NCBI GenBank assembly: GCA_018240025.1
Contig: JAFEGM010000003.1
Location: 138,806 to 202,805 of the forward strand
Source: Verrucomicrobiota bacterium
GTDB taxonomy: Bacteria > Verrucomicrobiota > Verrucomicrobiia > Chthoniobacterales > SZAS-18
Direction: 5' to 3'
Length of the DNA: 64,000 bases
In this document: positions 42,872-52,192 of the stretch, one piece after another
Position numbering within the stretch: the first letter of the stretch is position 1
Layout: each line of letters begins with the position of its first letter
Made by a program: the position numbers and the translations under genes
Notes under the pieces: generated by a model
The model's input: the letters and a program-made list of their open reading frames with translations, nothing else
The model's database searches: none
Told to the model about the DNA's origin: nothing

Positions 42872-44725
42872 TCACTCCACGCTCATCAGAAACGGCATCC
42901 GCGCATAGACGGCGCGCGGATCGTTCAGGGCCTCGAGCTCGCGCAGCGGGCCGGCCATTTCCTTGGCCAAACGGCTGGCGGGCGAACTGCCCCAGATGCG
43001 CGCGAGGGGGTTGCCTTTCTGATTGAGCGCTTCAGCCAGCTGCTCGGCGAACTCCTTCTCCTTGGGCCATTCGCTGACGGCGGCATTGGCGGGCAGGCTG
43101 GCCTTCTCCTTGGCGAAGGCGATGGCCTTTTCGAGCGAGCCGACTTCGTCGCAGAGGCCGAGGCGCACGGCCTCGGAGCCGGACCAGACGCGGCCTTGGG
43201 CGATCTCCTTCACCTTCGACGGCTCCATCTTCCGGGCCTTGGCCACGTGGTCGATGAACTGGTCGTAGATGCGGTCCACGAAACCCTGGATCTGGGCCAG
43301 CTCCTCGGGCGTCTTGGGGTATTTGATCGACTCGATCGCCCCGTATTTGCTGGTCTTCACCTGATCGAACGTGACGCCCCAGCTGTTGGCGAAGTCCTTC
43401 ACGTTGGGCAGGATGCCGAACACGCCGATGGACCCGGTGATCGTGTTGGGCTGGACAAAGATGCGGTCGGAGGCGCAGGCGATGTAGTAGCCGCCCGAGG
43501 CCGCCACGGTGCCGAAGCTGACCACGACCGGCTTGCCGGCGTCGCGGGCGAGCTTAAGCTCCTGCAGCATCACTTCGGAGGCAAACGCACTGCCGCCCGG
43601 GCTGTTCACGCGCAGGACGATGGCCTTGACGTTGTTGTCCTGGCGCAGCTTGCGCAGCTGCCGGGCGAAGCGGTCGCCGGCCACATTGCCCTCGGCGCTG
43701 GAGCTGCCGTCGATGATGTTGCCCTCGGCATAGACCACCGCCACGCGGGTGCGGGTGTCTTCAACGCCGGGCTGCGTCGGGTCGCCTTCCTTTCGCTTGA
43801 TCTCGCTGGCGTAGTAATCCTCGAACTTCACCTGCCGGAAGGTGCGCGGATTCTCGGAATCGCTGCCGGCCAGCCCGCGCAGTTCCTCCAGCACCTGCGG
43901 GAGGTGGGCGGAATGCGTGGCCAGGTTCAGCTTGATCGCATCCTCGGGGTACACGATCGGCTTGGTGTCGCTCAGCTCCTGCAGCTTGGCGGCGGGGATC
44001 TTGCGGGCCTGCTCGACGCCGGCGCGCCACTCGGTCCAGAGGTCGCCGAGGAGCTTGGCGATCTGCTCGCGATTTTCCTCGCTCAGGTTGTTGCGGGTGT
44101 AGGGCTCGACCGCGCTCTTGTATTTGCCGACCCGCGTGACCTGCACGCCGATGCCGTACTTCTTGAACATGTCGGCGTAGAACTGCGGCTCGCTGGCGAA
44201 GCCGGTCAGGTCGAGGGCCGAATAGGGATTGAGGTAGATGCGGTCGGCCACCGAGAGCAGGTAGTAGTCGCGCTTGCTGGCGTAGGCCACGTAGGCCACG
44301 ACCAGCTTCTTCTTCGCCTTCACCTCCTCGAGGGCCGCGCGGATTTCGCGCAGGGCGGCGAAGCCGGCGCCGTAGCCTTCGGGCTGCAGGCTGCCGGTCA
44401 GGTAGACGCCGCCGATGCGGCTGTCGCTGGCGGCCCGCTGGAGGGACGAGACGATCTGGCGCAGCGAGTACGTCTGCGCGTCGCCCTCGCCGCTGAGCTT
44501 GTTGAGGAGCTTCTTGAACTCCGAGGGCGGCGGCGCGTCGGTGATGTTGGCCGAGAGATTGAGCACCAGGAAGGCGCCCTGGGCCACGCTGATCTCTTTC
44601 AGGTTGGCCTTCGAACCGGCCGAGGCCGCGGCGGCAAAGAGCCCGATGAGCAGCGCCAGGCCGAGGAAGGCGAAAAGGAAGAGGCCGAAAATCGTGCCGA
44701 GGCAGGAGGCGAAGAAGTTCTTCAT
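42872..44725 (-). CDS. sppA: Signal peptide peptidase SppA, long form
   Basis: A 617-residue S49 protease that degrades leftover signal peptides in the periplasmic face of the membrane. One N-terminal helix (residues about 10-33) anchors it. Two tandem SppA domains follow. The catalytic dyad is visible: Lys203 in GKYKSAVEP and Ser410 in VAASGGYY, matching E. coli Lys209/Ser409. The start MKNFFASCLG opens the anchor; further upstream codons are not membrane-like. Confidence 0.95.
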   Translation of the reverse strand: MKNFFASCLGTIFGLFLFAFLGLALLIGLFAAAASAGSKANLKEISVAQGAFLVLNLSANITDAPPPSEFKKLLNKLSGEGDAQTYSLRQIVSSLQRAASDSRIGGVYLTGSLQPEGYGAGFAALREIRAALEEVKAKKKLVVAYVAYASKRDYYLLSVADRIYLNPYSALDLTGFASEPQFYADMFKKYGIGVQVTRVGKYKSAVEPYTRNNLSEENREQIAKLLGDLWTEWRAGVEQARKIPAAKLQELSDTKPIVYPEDAIKLNLATHSAHLPQVLEELRGLAGSDSENPRTFRQVKFEDYYASEIKRKEGDPTQPGVEDTRTRVAVVYAEGNIIDGSSSAEGNVAGDRFARQLRKLRQDNNVKAIVLRVNSPGGSAFASEVMLQELKLARDAGKPVVVSFGTVAASGGYYIACASDRIFVQPNTITGSIGVFGILPNVKDFANSWGVTFDQVKTSKYGAIESIKYPKTPEELAQIQGFVDRIYDQFIDHVAKARKMEPSKVKEIAQGRVWSGSEAVRLGLCDEVGSLEKAIAFAKEKASLPANAAVSEWPKEKEFAEQLAEALNQKGNPLARIWGSSPASRLAKEMAGPLRELEALNDPRAVYARMPFLMSVE

Positions 44726-44822
44726 GGAGTGCGGGCTGACATCTGCGGAGGCGCGGGCGAAAGACAAGGCGAATCCCCGTCTGCGTTGACAGCCCCGGGG
44801 CCTTTTGTTCAGCTGCGCCGCG

Positions 44823-44990
44823 ATGATCCGAAAGCTCGTTCCGCTGGCCCTGTGTGCCGCTGTTCTCCTGAGTCTGGGCGCCTGCGCCACCCCCGCCAAC
44901 CGGCGCGCGCTCTACTCGGACACGCCGCCCAAGGGGCCCTGGACCGAGCTCGCGAAAAAGCAGGAGGGGCAGGGCGCGGCCACGCGCTGA
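44823..44990 (+). CDS. Small lipoprotein
   Basis: A 55-residue protein with a lipoprotein signal ending in lipobox LGAC (Cys21). The mature peptide has only about 35 residues and is charged (RRALYSDTPPKGPWTELAKK). It is divergent from sppA. No function can be assigned. The size and type resemble short envelope lipoproteins in other Gram-negatives. Confidence 0.65.
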   Translation: MIRKLVPLALCAAVLLSLGACATPANRRALYSDTPPKGPWTELAKKQEGQGAATR

Positions 44991-45015
44991 AGGGGTCGCT
45001 CGGCCCCGCCGCGCC

Positions 45016-45360
45016 ATGCCGGCTTCGCTGCAGCGGGTGCGGGAATTGGCGCTGGCCCTCCCCGGCGTGGAGGAGGGCGTCTGCTTCGGCACCCCGGCCT
45101 TCTATTGCCGTCGGAAGCTGATGCTCCGGCTCCGCGACGAAGACGGTCTGCTGGTCGTGAAATACCCGCGGGAGCAGCGCGAGGACCTCATCGCCGGCCA
45201 GCCCGATGTCTTTTCGGTCACCGAGCATTACCTCAATTACCCCTGCGTCCTGCTGGATCTGGCGGCGGTCGACGAGCCCACGCTGCGCCGGATGATCGAG
45301 GGCGCCTGGCGGATGCTCGCCTCGCGCAAGCAACAGGCCGCCTGGGACGCACGGGGCTGA
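45016..45360 (+). CDS. MmcQ/YjbR-family DNA-binding-like protein
   Basis: A 114-residue protein of the MmcQ/YjbR fold (double-wing motif). The characteristic pattern is LPGVEEGVCFGTPAFYCRRK, then LLVVKYP, and LDEPTLRRMI-like C-terminal helices. Function of the family is unclear. It starts 25 bp after the lipoprotein stop. Confidence 0.83.
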   Translation: MPASLQRVRELALALPGVEEGVCFGTPAFYCRRKLMLRLRDEDGLLVVKYPREQREDLIAGQPDVFSVTEHYLNYPCVLLDLAAVDEPTLRRMIEGAWRMLASRKQQAAWDARG

Positions 45361-45444
45361 CTCCGGGTCGGGCGCTCGTCACAGATTCCGTGGCGCTGGT
45401 CACTCCGGGCGGGTGCGATGGGCCCGCTGCGCTATCAAGCAGCC

Positions 45445-46194
45445 ATGCCCGCCCACCTTCGACTGCCCGCTCTCTGCGCCGCTCTGCTGCTCGCCGCTAC
45501 CGGTCCTCTCGGCGCGCAGATGCTGGTTAACCAACTCGATCCCTCCATGGCGTCGGTCAGCTCGGGCAATGCGCAGATCTTCGAGGCTTCGTTCGTCAGT
45601 TCGAACGGCCTCATGGTGGACGACTTCACGCTCTCCTCCGGTAGTCTGCTGACCCGGCTCGATGCGGCCTTCACGTCGAATCGATCCGGCACCGGTTTCG
45701 AGAACGTGCTGGGGTTCCAGATCAGCATCTTCAGCTCCCTGAGCGCGGTCTTGACCGCCGGCAACGCCCTGCTGGGGAACGTGGCCTCGATCTTCGTGCC
45801 GGTCGGCCTGACCACTTCCGCACCGTTCAACGCCTACAACGGCAGCTCGACCGTCTTCCAGATTCCGCTCTCCCTGTCGCTGCCCGCTGGCACCTACTAT
45901 CTCGGCGTGGCGCCGCGGGTGGACTTCCTCCCGACCGGCTACCAGACCTTCATGCTGCAGCATTTCGGCCCGGGCGGAAACAACGCGTATTTGTTTGTCC
46001 CCGGCCAGGGGATCATCAATTTCCGCAACTCCGACACCACGTTCGCGCTCTATGGCACAGTCGCGGTTGTCCCGGAGGCGTCGACCTGGGGGGTCGGATT
46101 GCTGGCAGCGGTGTTGCTACTCGCTCGTCAGGGTGGTTGGCGTCGGGTTTTGGGTCGGAACCCCTCCGGTTTGATCACGGCGCGGTCGAAATGA
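45445..46194 (+). CDS. PEP-CTERM-type exported protein with a tail extension
   Basis: A 249-residue secreted protein. The signal peptide is at residues 1-24 (cleavage near LGA-QM). A beta body of choice-of-anchor type has FEASFVSSNGLMVDDFTL and LPAGTYYLGVAP. The sorting signal is VPEAS, then a hydrophobic stretch (GVGLLAAVLLLA), then RQGGWRR. Unlike the usual ending, 14 further residues follow (VLGRNPSGLITARSK region), so the stop codon may have moved. It may still be recognised by the exosortase. Confidence 0.82.
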   Translation: MPAHLRLPALCAALLLAATGPLGAQMLVNQLDPSMASVSSGNAQIFEASFVSSNGLMVDDFTLSSGSLLTRLDAAFTSNRSGTGFENVLGFQISIFSSLSAVLTAGNALLGNVASIFVPVGLTTSAPFNAYNGSSTVFQIPLSLSLPAGTYYLGVAPRVDFLPTGYQTFMLQHFGPGGNNAYLFVPGQGIINFRNSDTTFALYGTVAVVPEASTWGVGLLAAVLLLARQGGWRRVLGRNPSGLITARSK

Positions 46195-46225
46195 ACCGGG
46201 CGTCCGCTGGAGCCGACTGCGCGCT

Positions 46226-47500
46226 CTAGAGAACCAGCAGGGCACCCACGGCCAAGCCGCCGACCACCAACGCGGCGGTGGCGAGGCCGGTGCAGGCTTT
46301 GTCGCGCAGGGCCACGATCTGACGCATCGCTTCGTAGAGCGAGACCTTGGCGGCGCCTTTCTCCGTGTGGGCCACGCCGAGTTCGCGGCCGGTCAGGGCG
46401 GCGCGGTAGTTCTCGGTGCCGCAGTAGCCGCAGAGGGTGGAGAGGGCGCGACCGCGATGCTCGATGCCGCCGGCGCAGGTGGTGCATTGCGCCGTCGTGG
46501 TGGTCTCGGCGGGCGCAGCCACGGGCACCGGCAGGATCGACTGGACCTCGCCGAGATAAAAGGCGTAGCCGAGCAGGGCCGCGACCAGGCTCAGGCCACC
46601 GAGGAAGGCGGAGGCGCCGACGAAGGCGGTGGACAGCCTGACCGCGAAGAGGGAGTCGCCCAGGCGGCTGAAGAGGCCGATGCCCACCAGCACGAGCAGG
46701 ACGAGCGCGAGCAGGGTCAGGCTGAGCCGCACCGGGGCGGCGGAGACGAGGCGGGCGCGCTCCCACAGACGTTCGGCGCGGGCGAGCAGCTCCGCGGTCT
46801 TCTCGCGCAGGGTGATGGTCTTCTTCCACTCGGCGGGGGCGGTCGCGGGCGTGCCGCAGGAGGGGCAACGCATGCCATGGAGCCGCAGGGGGACGGAGCC
46901 GCCGCAGGGTCCGCACTTGATCGGCTCGAGCGTGGGCAGCTGGTCCGCGCCGCTCGGCTGTCGGCCGATGGCGGGCGGATGGGCGTAGAAGCGGGGCAGG
47001 AAGCGACCCGCCAGAAAGCTCGCGCCGATCAAGAACGGCAGCAGCCAGCCCGCGGCGCGGGCGATCTTGTAGCAGGCGAACTGGAAGCGATGCTTCGAAG
47101 TCAGCGGCCAGCCTTCGTCGATCAGCAGGCGGAGCGCGTAGCCGCGACGGCCGGCCAGCGCGAGATCGAAGGCGGTGTCGCCGTTCGTATCGGTCACGTC
47201 GCGGCGCGCGCCGCGCCCGGCCAGCAGGCGCATGGTGGCGGCGTCGCCGAGCGAGGCGGCCAGCAGATAAGGCGTGCGGCCGTCGGCATCGCGCGCTTCG
47301 AGATCGGCCCCGCGCTCGACGAACTCCCGCACCCGCTCGGGCCCGCCCGGCAGGGGCTTGCTGTCGGTCGAGTAGAACCCGCGGCGGATCGCCTCATGCA
47401 GGTTGCGCGGCGGCGGCTCGGTCCGCGGCGCAGCGGGCGCGGAAGCGGCGACGAGCACCAGGGCGAGCAGACCGAAGCGACGACGAAGGAGGCGAAGCAT
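46226..47500 (-). CDS. Ankyrin-repeat membrane protein with zinc ribbons
   Basis: A 424-residue envelope protein. A signal-like helix (5-24) is followed by two to three ankyrin repeats (residues about 55-130, GRTPYLLAASLGDAATMRLL). A membrane helix (about 150-168) precedes a zinc ribbon (CGPC ... CPSCG, about 196-220). Two helices lie at about 256-310, then a second Cys cluster (CTTC ... CGYCG) and a final helix. It may be a membrane stress sensor. No family was recognised for the whole protein. Confidence 0.72.
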   Translation of the reverse strand: MLRLLRRRFGLLALVLVAASAPAAPRTEPPPRNLHEAIRRGFYSTDSKPLPGGPERVREFVERGADLEARDADGRTPYLLAASLGDAATMRLLAGRGARRDVTDTNGDTAFDLALAGRRGYALRLLIDEGWPLTSKHRFQFACYKIARAAGWLLPFLIGASFLAGRFLPRFYAHPPAIGRQPSGADQLPTLEPIKCGPCGGSVPLRLHGMRCPSCGTPATAPAEWKKTITLREKTAELLARAERLWERARLVSAAPVRLSLTLLALVLLVLVGIGLFSRLGDSLFAVRLSTAFVGASAFLGGLSLVAALLGYAFYLGEVQSILPVPVAAPAETTTTAQCTTCAGGIEHRGRALSTLCGYCGTENYRAALTGRELGVAHTEKGAAKVSLYEAMRQIVALRDKACTGLATAALVVGGLAVGALLVL

Positions 47501-47683
47501 GCCTCCCTATTACCGCTTCCGGACCCGCGGTGACCGGCACGGCCGGGCGATCGAAGAGCGTCAGGACCGCTTACCACGTAGACTCGTCGACTGATCCCGC
47601 CCTTTGGCCATTTGGCCAAATTTGGAAATTTGGTATCTCCTTCCGCCCTCCGCGCCCTCTTCCGCCCTCTGCGCCCCGCGCGC

Positions 47684-50200
47684 CTAATTAAACTGGATGA
47701 CCGGCGGCGGCTCGACGCCGTTCTTCGGCAGACCGACGTCGGCATCGAGCGGGCCTGCGGCCTTGGCGCGACGGACCTCGGTGGTGCCCGACTGACCGGG
47801 CTTGAGCGGACCGCCGGAGTTGGTGACTTGAACCACGGCCACGGGTACATCGTTCGGGGGACGCACGCTCCGGTAGGGATCGTTGGGATCCAGCACCGCC
47901 GTGCTGCCGATGGGCACGACCGGGATGGAATCGAGATCGACCGTGCGCACTGCCACCACGGCGCCTTCCTGCGGGCGATCGCGCTGGCCGCGCTGCGAGG
48001 CCAGCGGCCGCACGCCGCCGACATGATACAGGCACTCCTGCTTGGGTTCCTGCCTGGCGGTCAGGTACTCGAAGTAGGTCGTGCGCCGCCGGGGCGCGCC
48101 GGCCGTGTCGCTGATCTCACTGCATTTGTCGGTCGCCTTCTGTCCGCTGTAGTAGCAGATCTCCACCCGCTTCAACCCCGGCGGCTTGGGGAACTCGACC
48201 GCCTTCATGGTGGTGTAGGCGGCGTTCATCACATCGGACCAGACCGGCAGCATCAGGTCGCTGCCGAACGCGCCGCGGAAGATCGACTGCGGCTTGTCGA
48301 AGCCGGCCCAGACCGCGCAGGTGATGCTGCTGGTGTAGCCGATGGTGCTGACGTCGGTCGAGTTGTAGGCGGTGCCCGTCTTGGCGCCGGCGGGGAACGG
48401 CTTGAGGCCGTATTTGCGACTGGCCTCCGCCGCCGGACCCCACTTGAGGCTCTCGGCCAGGCCGTTGTGGACCTGGAAGGCGGAGTTTTCGTCGGTCACG
48501 CGCGTGCGGCCCGGGCTCTTGGCCTGGTAGAGGACCTTGCCCTCGCGATCCTGGATCTGCTTGACGATGTAGGTGTTCTGCGGCCGCCAGCCGGCATTCG
48601 GGAAAATGGTGTAGGCCATGGCCAGTTCGGAGAGCGTGATCTCGCTCTGGCCCAGGAAAGTCGCCGGGTAGGCGCGCATCTCGCTCTTGATCCCGGCCTT
48701 CTTGGCGAAGGCGAGCACGTTCTCCAGTCCCACCTCGTTGCCGAAGCGGACGGTGGCGCCGTTCTTGCCCCGGACGAGGGCGAAGGAGGCCGGCATGAGG
48801 CCGTCGTAGCGGTTGTCCACCCGCTCCACGCCCCATTCGCCGAGGATGCCGGAGACGCCGCCGATCATGACGAGGCGATTGTCCATGAGCGCGTCCTGCA
48901 CCAGCGTGTTCGGACCGATGCCCTTTTCGTAGGCCGCCGCGTAGACGAGCGGGGTGAAGGCCGTGCCGAACTGGCGGCGCGAGGAGTTCGCGCGGTTGAA
49001 CTCGCTGTGCTTGAACTCGCGTCCGCCGATCAGCGCGATGATGCCGCCGTCGGCATTGTCCACCGCGATGAGCGAGCCCTGGATGTACTCGGGCGGGGAG
49101 ATGAGCGTCGACGGAGGCACCGGCGTGCCCTTCTCCTTTTGGATGGCCTGGGCGCGTCGTTCGGCGTCGCGGAAGATCTCGGAATACTGCGCGTGCGTCT
49201 GCCGCCGGGTGCCGTCGGGACGGGTGAGGTAATCGGGCCGGCTCTCGATCTCCTCCATCTTCTTCTTCATGGAGGCCTCGGCCGTGCGCTGTACCTGGGT
49301 ATCGAGTGTGGTGAAGACGCGCAGGCCCTGGCTGGTGGCGCGCTCGAAGCCGACCTTCGAGATGACCTGCTGGCGCACCGCCTCCATGGCGTAGGAGTCG
49401 GCCGTGGCGAAGGTGCGCTGCTTGATGACCAACTTCTCCGCCAGCGCCGCCTCGCTCTGCTGCGGCGTGATCACGCCCGTCTCGAGCATGCGAGCCAGCA
49501 CGTTGCCGCGGAATTTCTGCGCGGTGGCTTCGTTGCGCCACGGATTGCGCTTGTTCGGGCTCGGGATGAGTCCGACCAGCGTGGCGCATTCCGCCAGGGT
49601 CATCTGCTTGGCCGGCTTCCCGAAATAGCCGCGCGAGGCCGATTCCACGCCGTAGTGGCCGCCGCCGAGGTAGATGCGATTGAGGTAGAGCTCGAGGATC
49701 TTCTGCTTGGAGAGATTGGCCTCGATGCGCCAGGAGACGTAGGCCTCGAGGAACTTGCGGTAGAGCGTCTTGTCGTAGAGCCCGTAGGTGTTGCGGGCCA
49801 GCTGCTGCGTGATGGTGCTGGCGCCCTGGACCGAGCGGCCGGCGAGCAGGTTGCGCCAGAAGGCGCGCGCGATGCCGCGGAAATCGATGCCGCCGTGCTC
49901 GTAGAAGCGCGCGTCCTCGGAGGCGATGACCGCCTTGATCATGTCCTCGGGAATGTCCGCCAGCGTGACCGGATCGCGGTTCTGCAGGTAGATGTGGCCA
50001 AAGGTCTGGTTCCAGCGGTCGTAGATCGTGCTGGCCGACTCCATGCGGCCGAGTTCCTCAAGATCCTTCTTGAGGGCCTCGACCGTGAAATGGCGGTGCG
50101 CGATGTAGGCGCCAATCAGCGCCAGAACCGCGACATTGACCAGGATGACGACCGTCTTGAAGAACCAGGGACGGCGATGAATCGGCAAACGCTCCGGCAT
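47684..50200 (-). CDS. Class A penicillin-binding protein with degenerate transpeptidase site
   Basis: An 838-residue PBP1A-like protein. TM anchor 14-33; GT51 domain 60-240 with the catalytic Glu95 in SEDARFYEHGG and the GASTITQQLARN motif (126-137), both intact. The transpeptidase domain has KTGT (607-610). However, the catalytic SxxK motif reads TAFT (413-416, in RQFGTAFTP), and SxN reads GKN (478-480). The nucleophile Ser and both Lys/Ser partners are therefore missing. It can polymerise glycan but probably cannot crosslink. The C-terminal 150 residues are a Pro-rich tail. Confidence 0.92.
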   Translation of the reverse strand: MPERLPIHRRPWFFKTVVILVNVAVLALIGAYIAHRHFTVEALKKDLEELGRMESASTIYDRWNQTFGHIYLQNRDPVTLADIPEDMIKAVIASEDARFYEHGGIDFRGIARAFWRNLLAGRSVQGASTITQQLARNTYGLYDKTLYRKFLEAYVSWRIEANLSKQKILELYLNRIYLGGGHYGVESASRGYFGKPAKQMTLAECATLVGLIPSPNKRNPWRNEATAQKFRGNVLARMLETGVITPQQSEAALAEKLVIKQRTFATADSYAMEAVRQQVISKVGFERATSQGLRVFTTLDTQVQRTAEASMKKKMEEIESRPDYLTRPDGTRRQTHAQYSEIFRDAERRAQAIQKEKGTPVPPSTLISPPEYIQGSLIAVDNADGGIIALIGGREFKHSEFNRANSSRRQFGTAFTPLVYAAAYEKGIGPNTLVQDALMDNRLVMIGGVSGILGEWGVERVDNRYDGLMPASFALVRGKNGATVRFGNEVGLENVLAFAKKAGIKSEMRAYPATFLGQSEITLSELAMAYTIFPNAGWRPQNTYIVKQIQDREGKVLYQAKSPGRTRVTDENSAFQVHNGLAESLKWGPAAEASRKYGLKPFPAGAKTGTAYNSTDVSTIGYTSSITCAVWAGFDKPQSIFRGAFGSDLMLPVWSDVMNAAYTTMKAVEFPKPPGLKRVEICYYSGQKATDKCSEISDTAGAPRRRTTYFEYLTARQEPKQECLYHVGGVRPLASQRGQRDRPQEGAVVAVRTVDLDSIPVVPIGSTAVLDPNDPYRSVRPPNDVPVAVVQVTNSGGPLKPGQSGTTEVRRAKAAGPLDADVGLPKNGVEPPPVIQFN

Positions 50201-50278
50201 GGGCAACAAACAGGGGAGAGCAAAGGGCGACGGTGGGCAGAAAGGCGGCGGACGCAAGCGGGGGAAGCGCGGGGGGAA

Positions 50279-50557
50279 AGTTCGAAGCTCGAAGTTCGAA
50301 ACTCGAAGGAAGCTCGAAACCCGAAGACCGCAGGCGCTGCTTTGCGGCCCGAGCGAACGGGCCCGCGGGATCGCCGTGCCCCTTCGTCTTCCGTTACTGC
50401 ATGCCGAGCCAAGCCAGAACGGAGCTTCGAACTTCGAACTTCGATCTTCGAGCTTCCTTCGAGTTTCGAACTTCGAGCTTCGAACTTTCTTCCGTCGGGT
50501 TTCGAACTTCGAGTTCCGAACTTTCCCGTCCCGCGAGTTTCGTGTTTCGAATTTCGG
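50279..50557. repeat. RYTCGAA heptamer arrays, two blocks
   Basis: Block 1 (50279-50326) is made of 7-bp units of pattern (G/A)(T/C)TCGAA. Block 2 (50421-50557) is the complement (TTCGAAY / TTCGAGY). Between the blocks lies about 95 nt of unremarkable sequence. The 379-nt gap separates the PBP and ATP-grasp genes, which are divergent. No promoter was recognised. Confidence 0.88.
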
Positions 50558-50579
50558 CGTTCCCCGCTATCTCCGGCCC

Positions 50580-51779
50580 ATGTCCGCTCCCAAAACCATT
50601 CTTTGTCTCGCCAGCTTCGAAAAGGGTCACGCGTTTCTGCGGGAGGCGAAGCGGCAGGGGTGGACGGTGTACCTGCTGACCAGCAAGAGCCTCGAGCACG
50701 CGCCCTGGCCGCGGGAGTCGCTCGACGACATCTTCTACATCCCCGATCAGGACAAGGAGTGGAAGCTCGACGACGCCCTCCTCGGCGTGAGTTTCCTGGC
50801 CCGGCGGCATCGGATCGACCGCATCGTGGCGCTGGACGATTACGACGTCGAGACGGCCGCCGCGCTGCGCGAGCACCTGCGGGTGCCGGGCATGGGCGAC
50901 ACCACGGCGCGCTATTTCCGCGACAAGCTGGCCATGCGCGTGCGGGCGAAGGAGGCGGGCATCCCGGTGCCGGAGTTTGCGCCGGTGATCAACTACGATG
51001 ACCTGCGCGAATACATGCGCACGGTGCCCGGCCCGTGGCTGCTCAAACCGCGCTTCGAGGCTTCGGCGCTGGGCATCAAGAAGATCCGCCGCGAGGAGGA
51101 CCTCTGGCCCGCGCTCGACGCGCTCGGCGACGATCAGTCCTACTACGTCTTCGAGCGCTTCGTGGAGGGCGCGGTTTATCACGTCGATTCCATCATCTCC
51201 GAGCGGCAGGTCGTCTTCGCCATTGCCTGTCGCTACGGCGCGCCGCCCATGCAGGTGGCCCACGGCGGCGGCATCTTCTCCTCCCGCGTGCTGGAGTACG
51301 GCTCGGACGACGAGCAGAAGCTGCTGGCGGCCAATGCCACCGTGCTGCAGGCGATGGGTCACGTGCGCGGCGCGTCGCACACCGAGTTCATCAAGAGCGC
51401 GGACGGCACCTTCCATTTCCTCGAGACCTCCGCGCGGGTCGGCGGGGCCAACATCATGGACCTCGTCGAGGCCGCCTCCGGCCTGAATCTCTGGGCCGAG
51501 TGGGCCAAGGTCGAGACCCAGGAAGCCGCCTACCGACTCCCGGCCGTGCGGCGCGATTACGCCGGCCTGCTCGTCTCGCTCGCCCGACAGGAATGGCCCG
51601 ATCTGCAGGCCTTCGACGATCCCGAGGTCGTGCTGCGCATCCCGAAGAAGTATCACGTCGGCCTCGTCTGGAAGTCCGACTCCGTGGCGCGGGTGGAGGA
51701 GTTGCAGCGCAAGTACATCGAGAAGGTGCAGGCCGACTACCACGCCAGCGCGCCGCTCCCGGCCAAGGCGACGGAGTAG
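50580..51779 (+). CDS. ATP-grasp enzyme of unknown substrate
   Basis: A 399-residue ATP-grasp protein with the carboxylate-amine ligase fold. N-terminal domain 1-100 is Rossmann-like (TILCLASFEKGHAFLREA). The ATP-binding domain follows: RDKLAMRVRAKEAGIPVPE, WLLKPRFEASALGI and VFERFVEGAVYHVDS. The C-terminal metal/ATP motif is FLETSARVGGAN. It probably ligates an amine or amino acid to a carboxylate. The neighbours do not reveal the pathway. The start is the ATG directly after the heptamer region. Confidence 0.85.
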   Translation: MSAPKTILCLASFEKGHAFLREAKRQGWTVYLLTSKSLEHAPWPRESLDDIFYIPDQDKEWKLDDALLGVSFLARRHRIDRIVALDDYDVETAAALREHLRVPGMGDTTARYFRDKLAMRVRAKEAGIPVPEFAPVINYDDLREYMRTVPGPWLLKPRFEASALGIKKIRREEDLWPALDALGDDQSYYVFERFVEGAVYHVDSIISERQVVFAIACRYGAPPMQVAHGGGIFSSRVLEYGSDDEQKLLAANATVLQAMGHVRGASHTEFIKSADGTFHFLETSARVGGANIMDLVEAASGLNLWAEWAKVETQEAAYRLPAVRRDYAGLLVSLARQEWPDLQAFDDPEVVLRIPKKYHVGLVWKSDSVARVEELQRKYIEKVQADYHASAPLPAKATE

Positions 51780-51782
51780 GTA

Positions 51783-52083
51783 GCCGCGCCCTGCCGCTTT
51801 GGCGTGCGAGCCGAGCTTGAATGCACCCCGCGCCCCGGACGTTGACTCCGCAGGACGCGTCGATCGGTGCCCCGACCTCGCTCACGAAGCGAGGAGGAAA
51901 CTACCGCGCCCTGCGTCAGCGGCTCACCTTCCGGCAGACACGCCCATCCCAAAACGTCACCGACGCACGCTACGGGATGTACGCCGACCTCGTTCTCCGC
52001 GCTTCGTCGAGGCGGCCCCGATGGCTGCTCGTGCGCCACACCGAACGCCGCGCCGCTCGCACGCGAAAGCGGCAGGGCGCGGC
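51783..52083. mobile_element. About 300-bp element with 29-bp terminal inverted repeats
   Basis: The 29-nt left end (51783-51811) and right end (52055-52083) are inverted copies with one mismatch; the shared core is GCCGCGCCCTGCCGCTTT. Inside are further short palindromes, including CCTCGCTCACGAAGCGAGG (51877-51895). There is no transposase gene. No target-site duplication is visible at the ends. It fills most of the 413-nt gap before panB. It looks like a MITE-like or structured dispersed repeat. Confidence 0.6.
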
Positions 52084-52192
52084 CCTGACGGGTCGCGCCG
52101 CTTCCTGCCGCACTCCGAAGGGTCGGTAGCGATTGCGTCACACTCGGTCTGGCGTTTTGCTTTTCGGCGCGGCGGCGTAGTGGTGCGGGGAC

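Noticed and set aside
47612..51001. A 1,129-codon open frame on the plus strand
   Set aside because: It runs antisense to the PBP gene and into the next gene out of frame; no domain or signal supports it.
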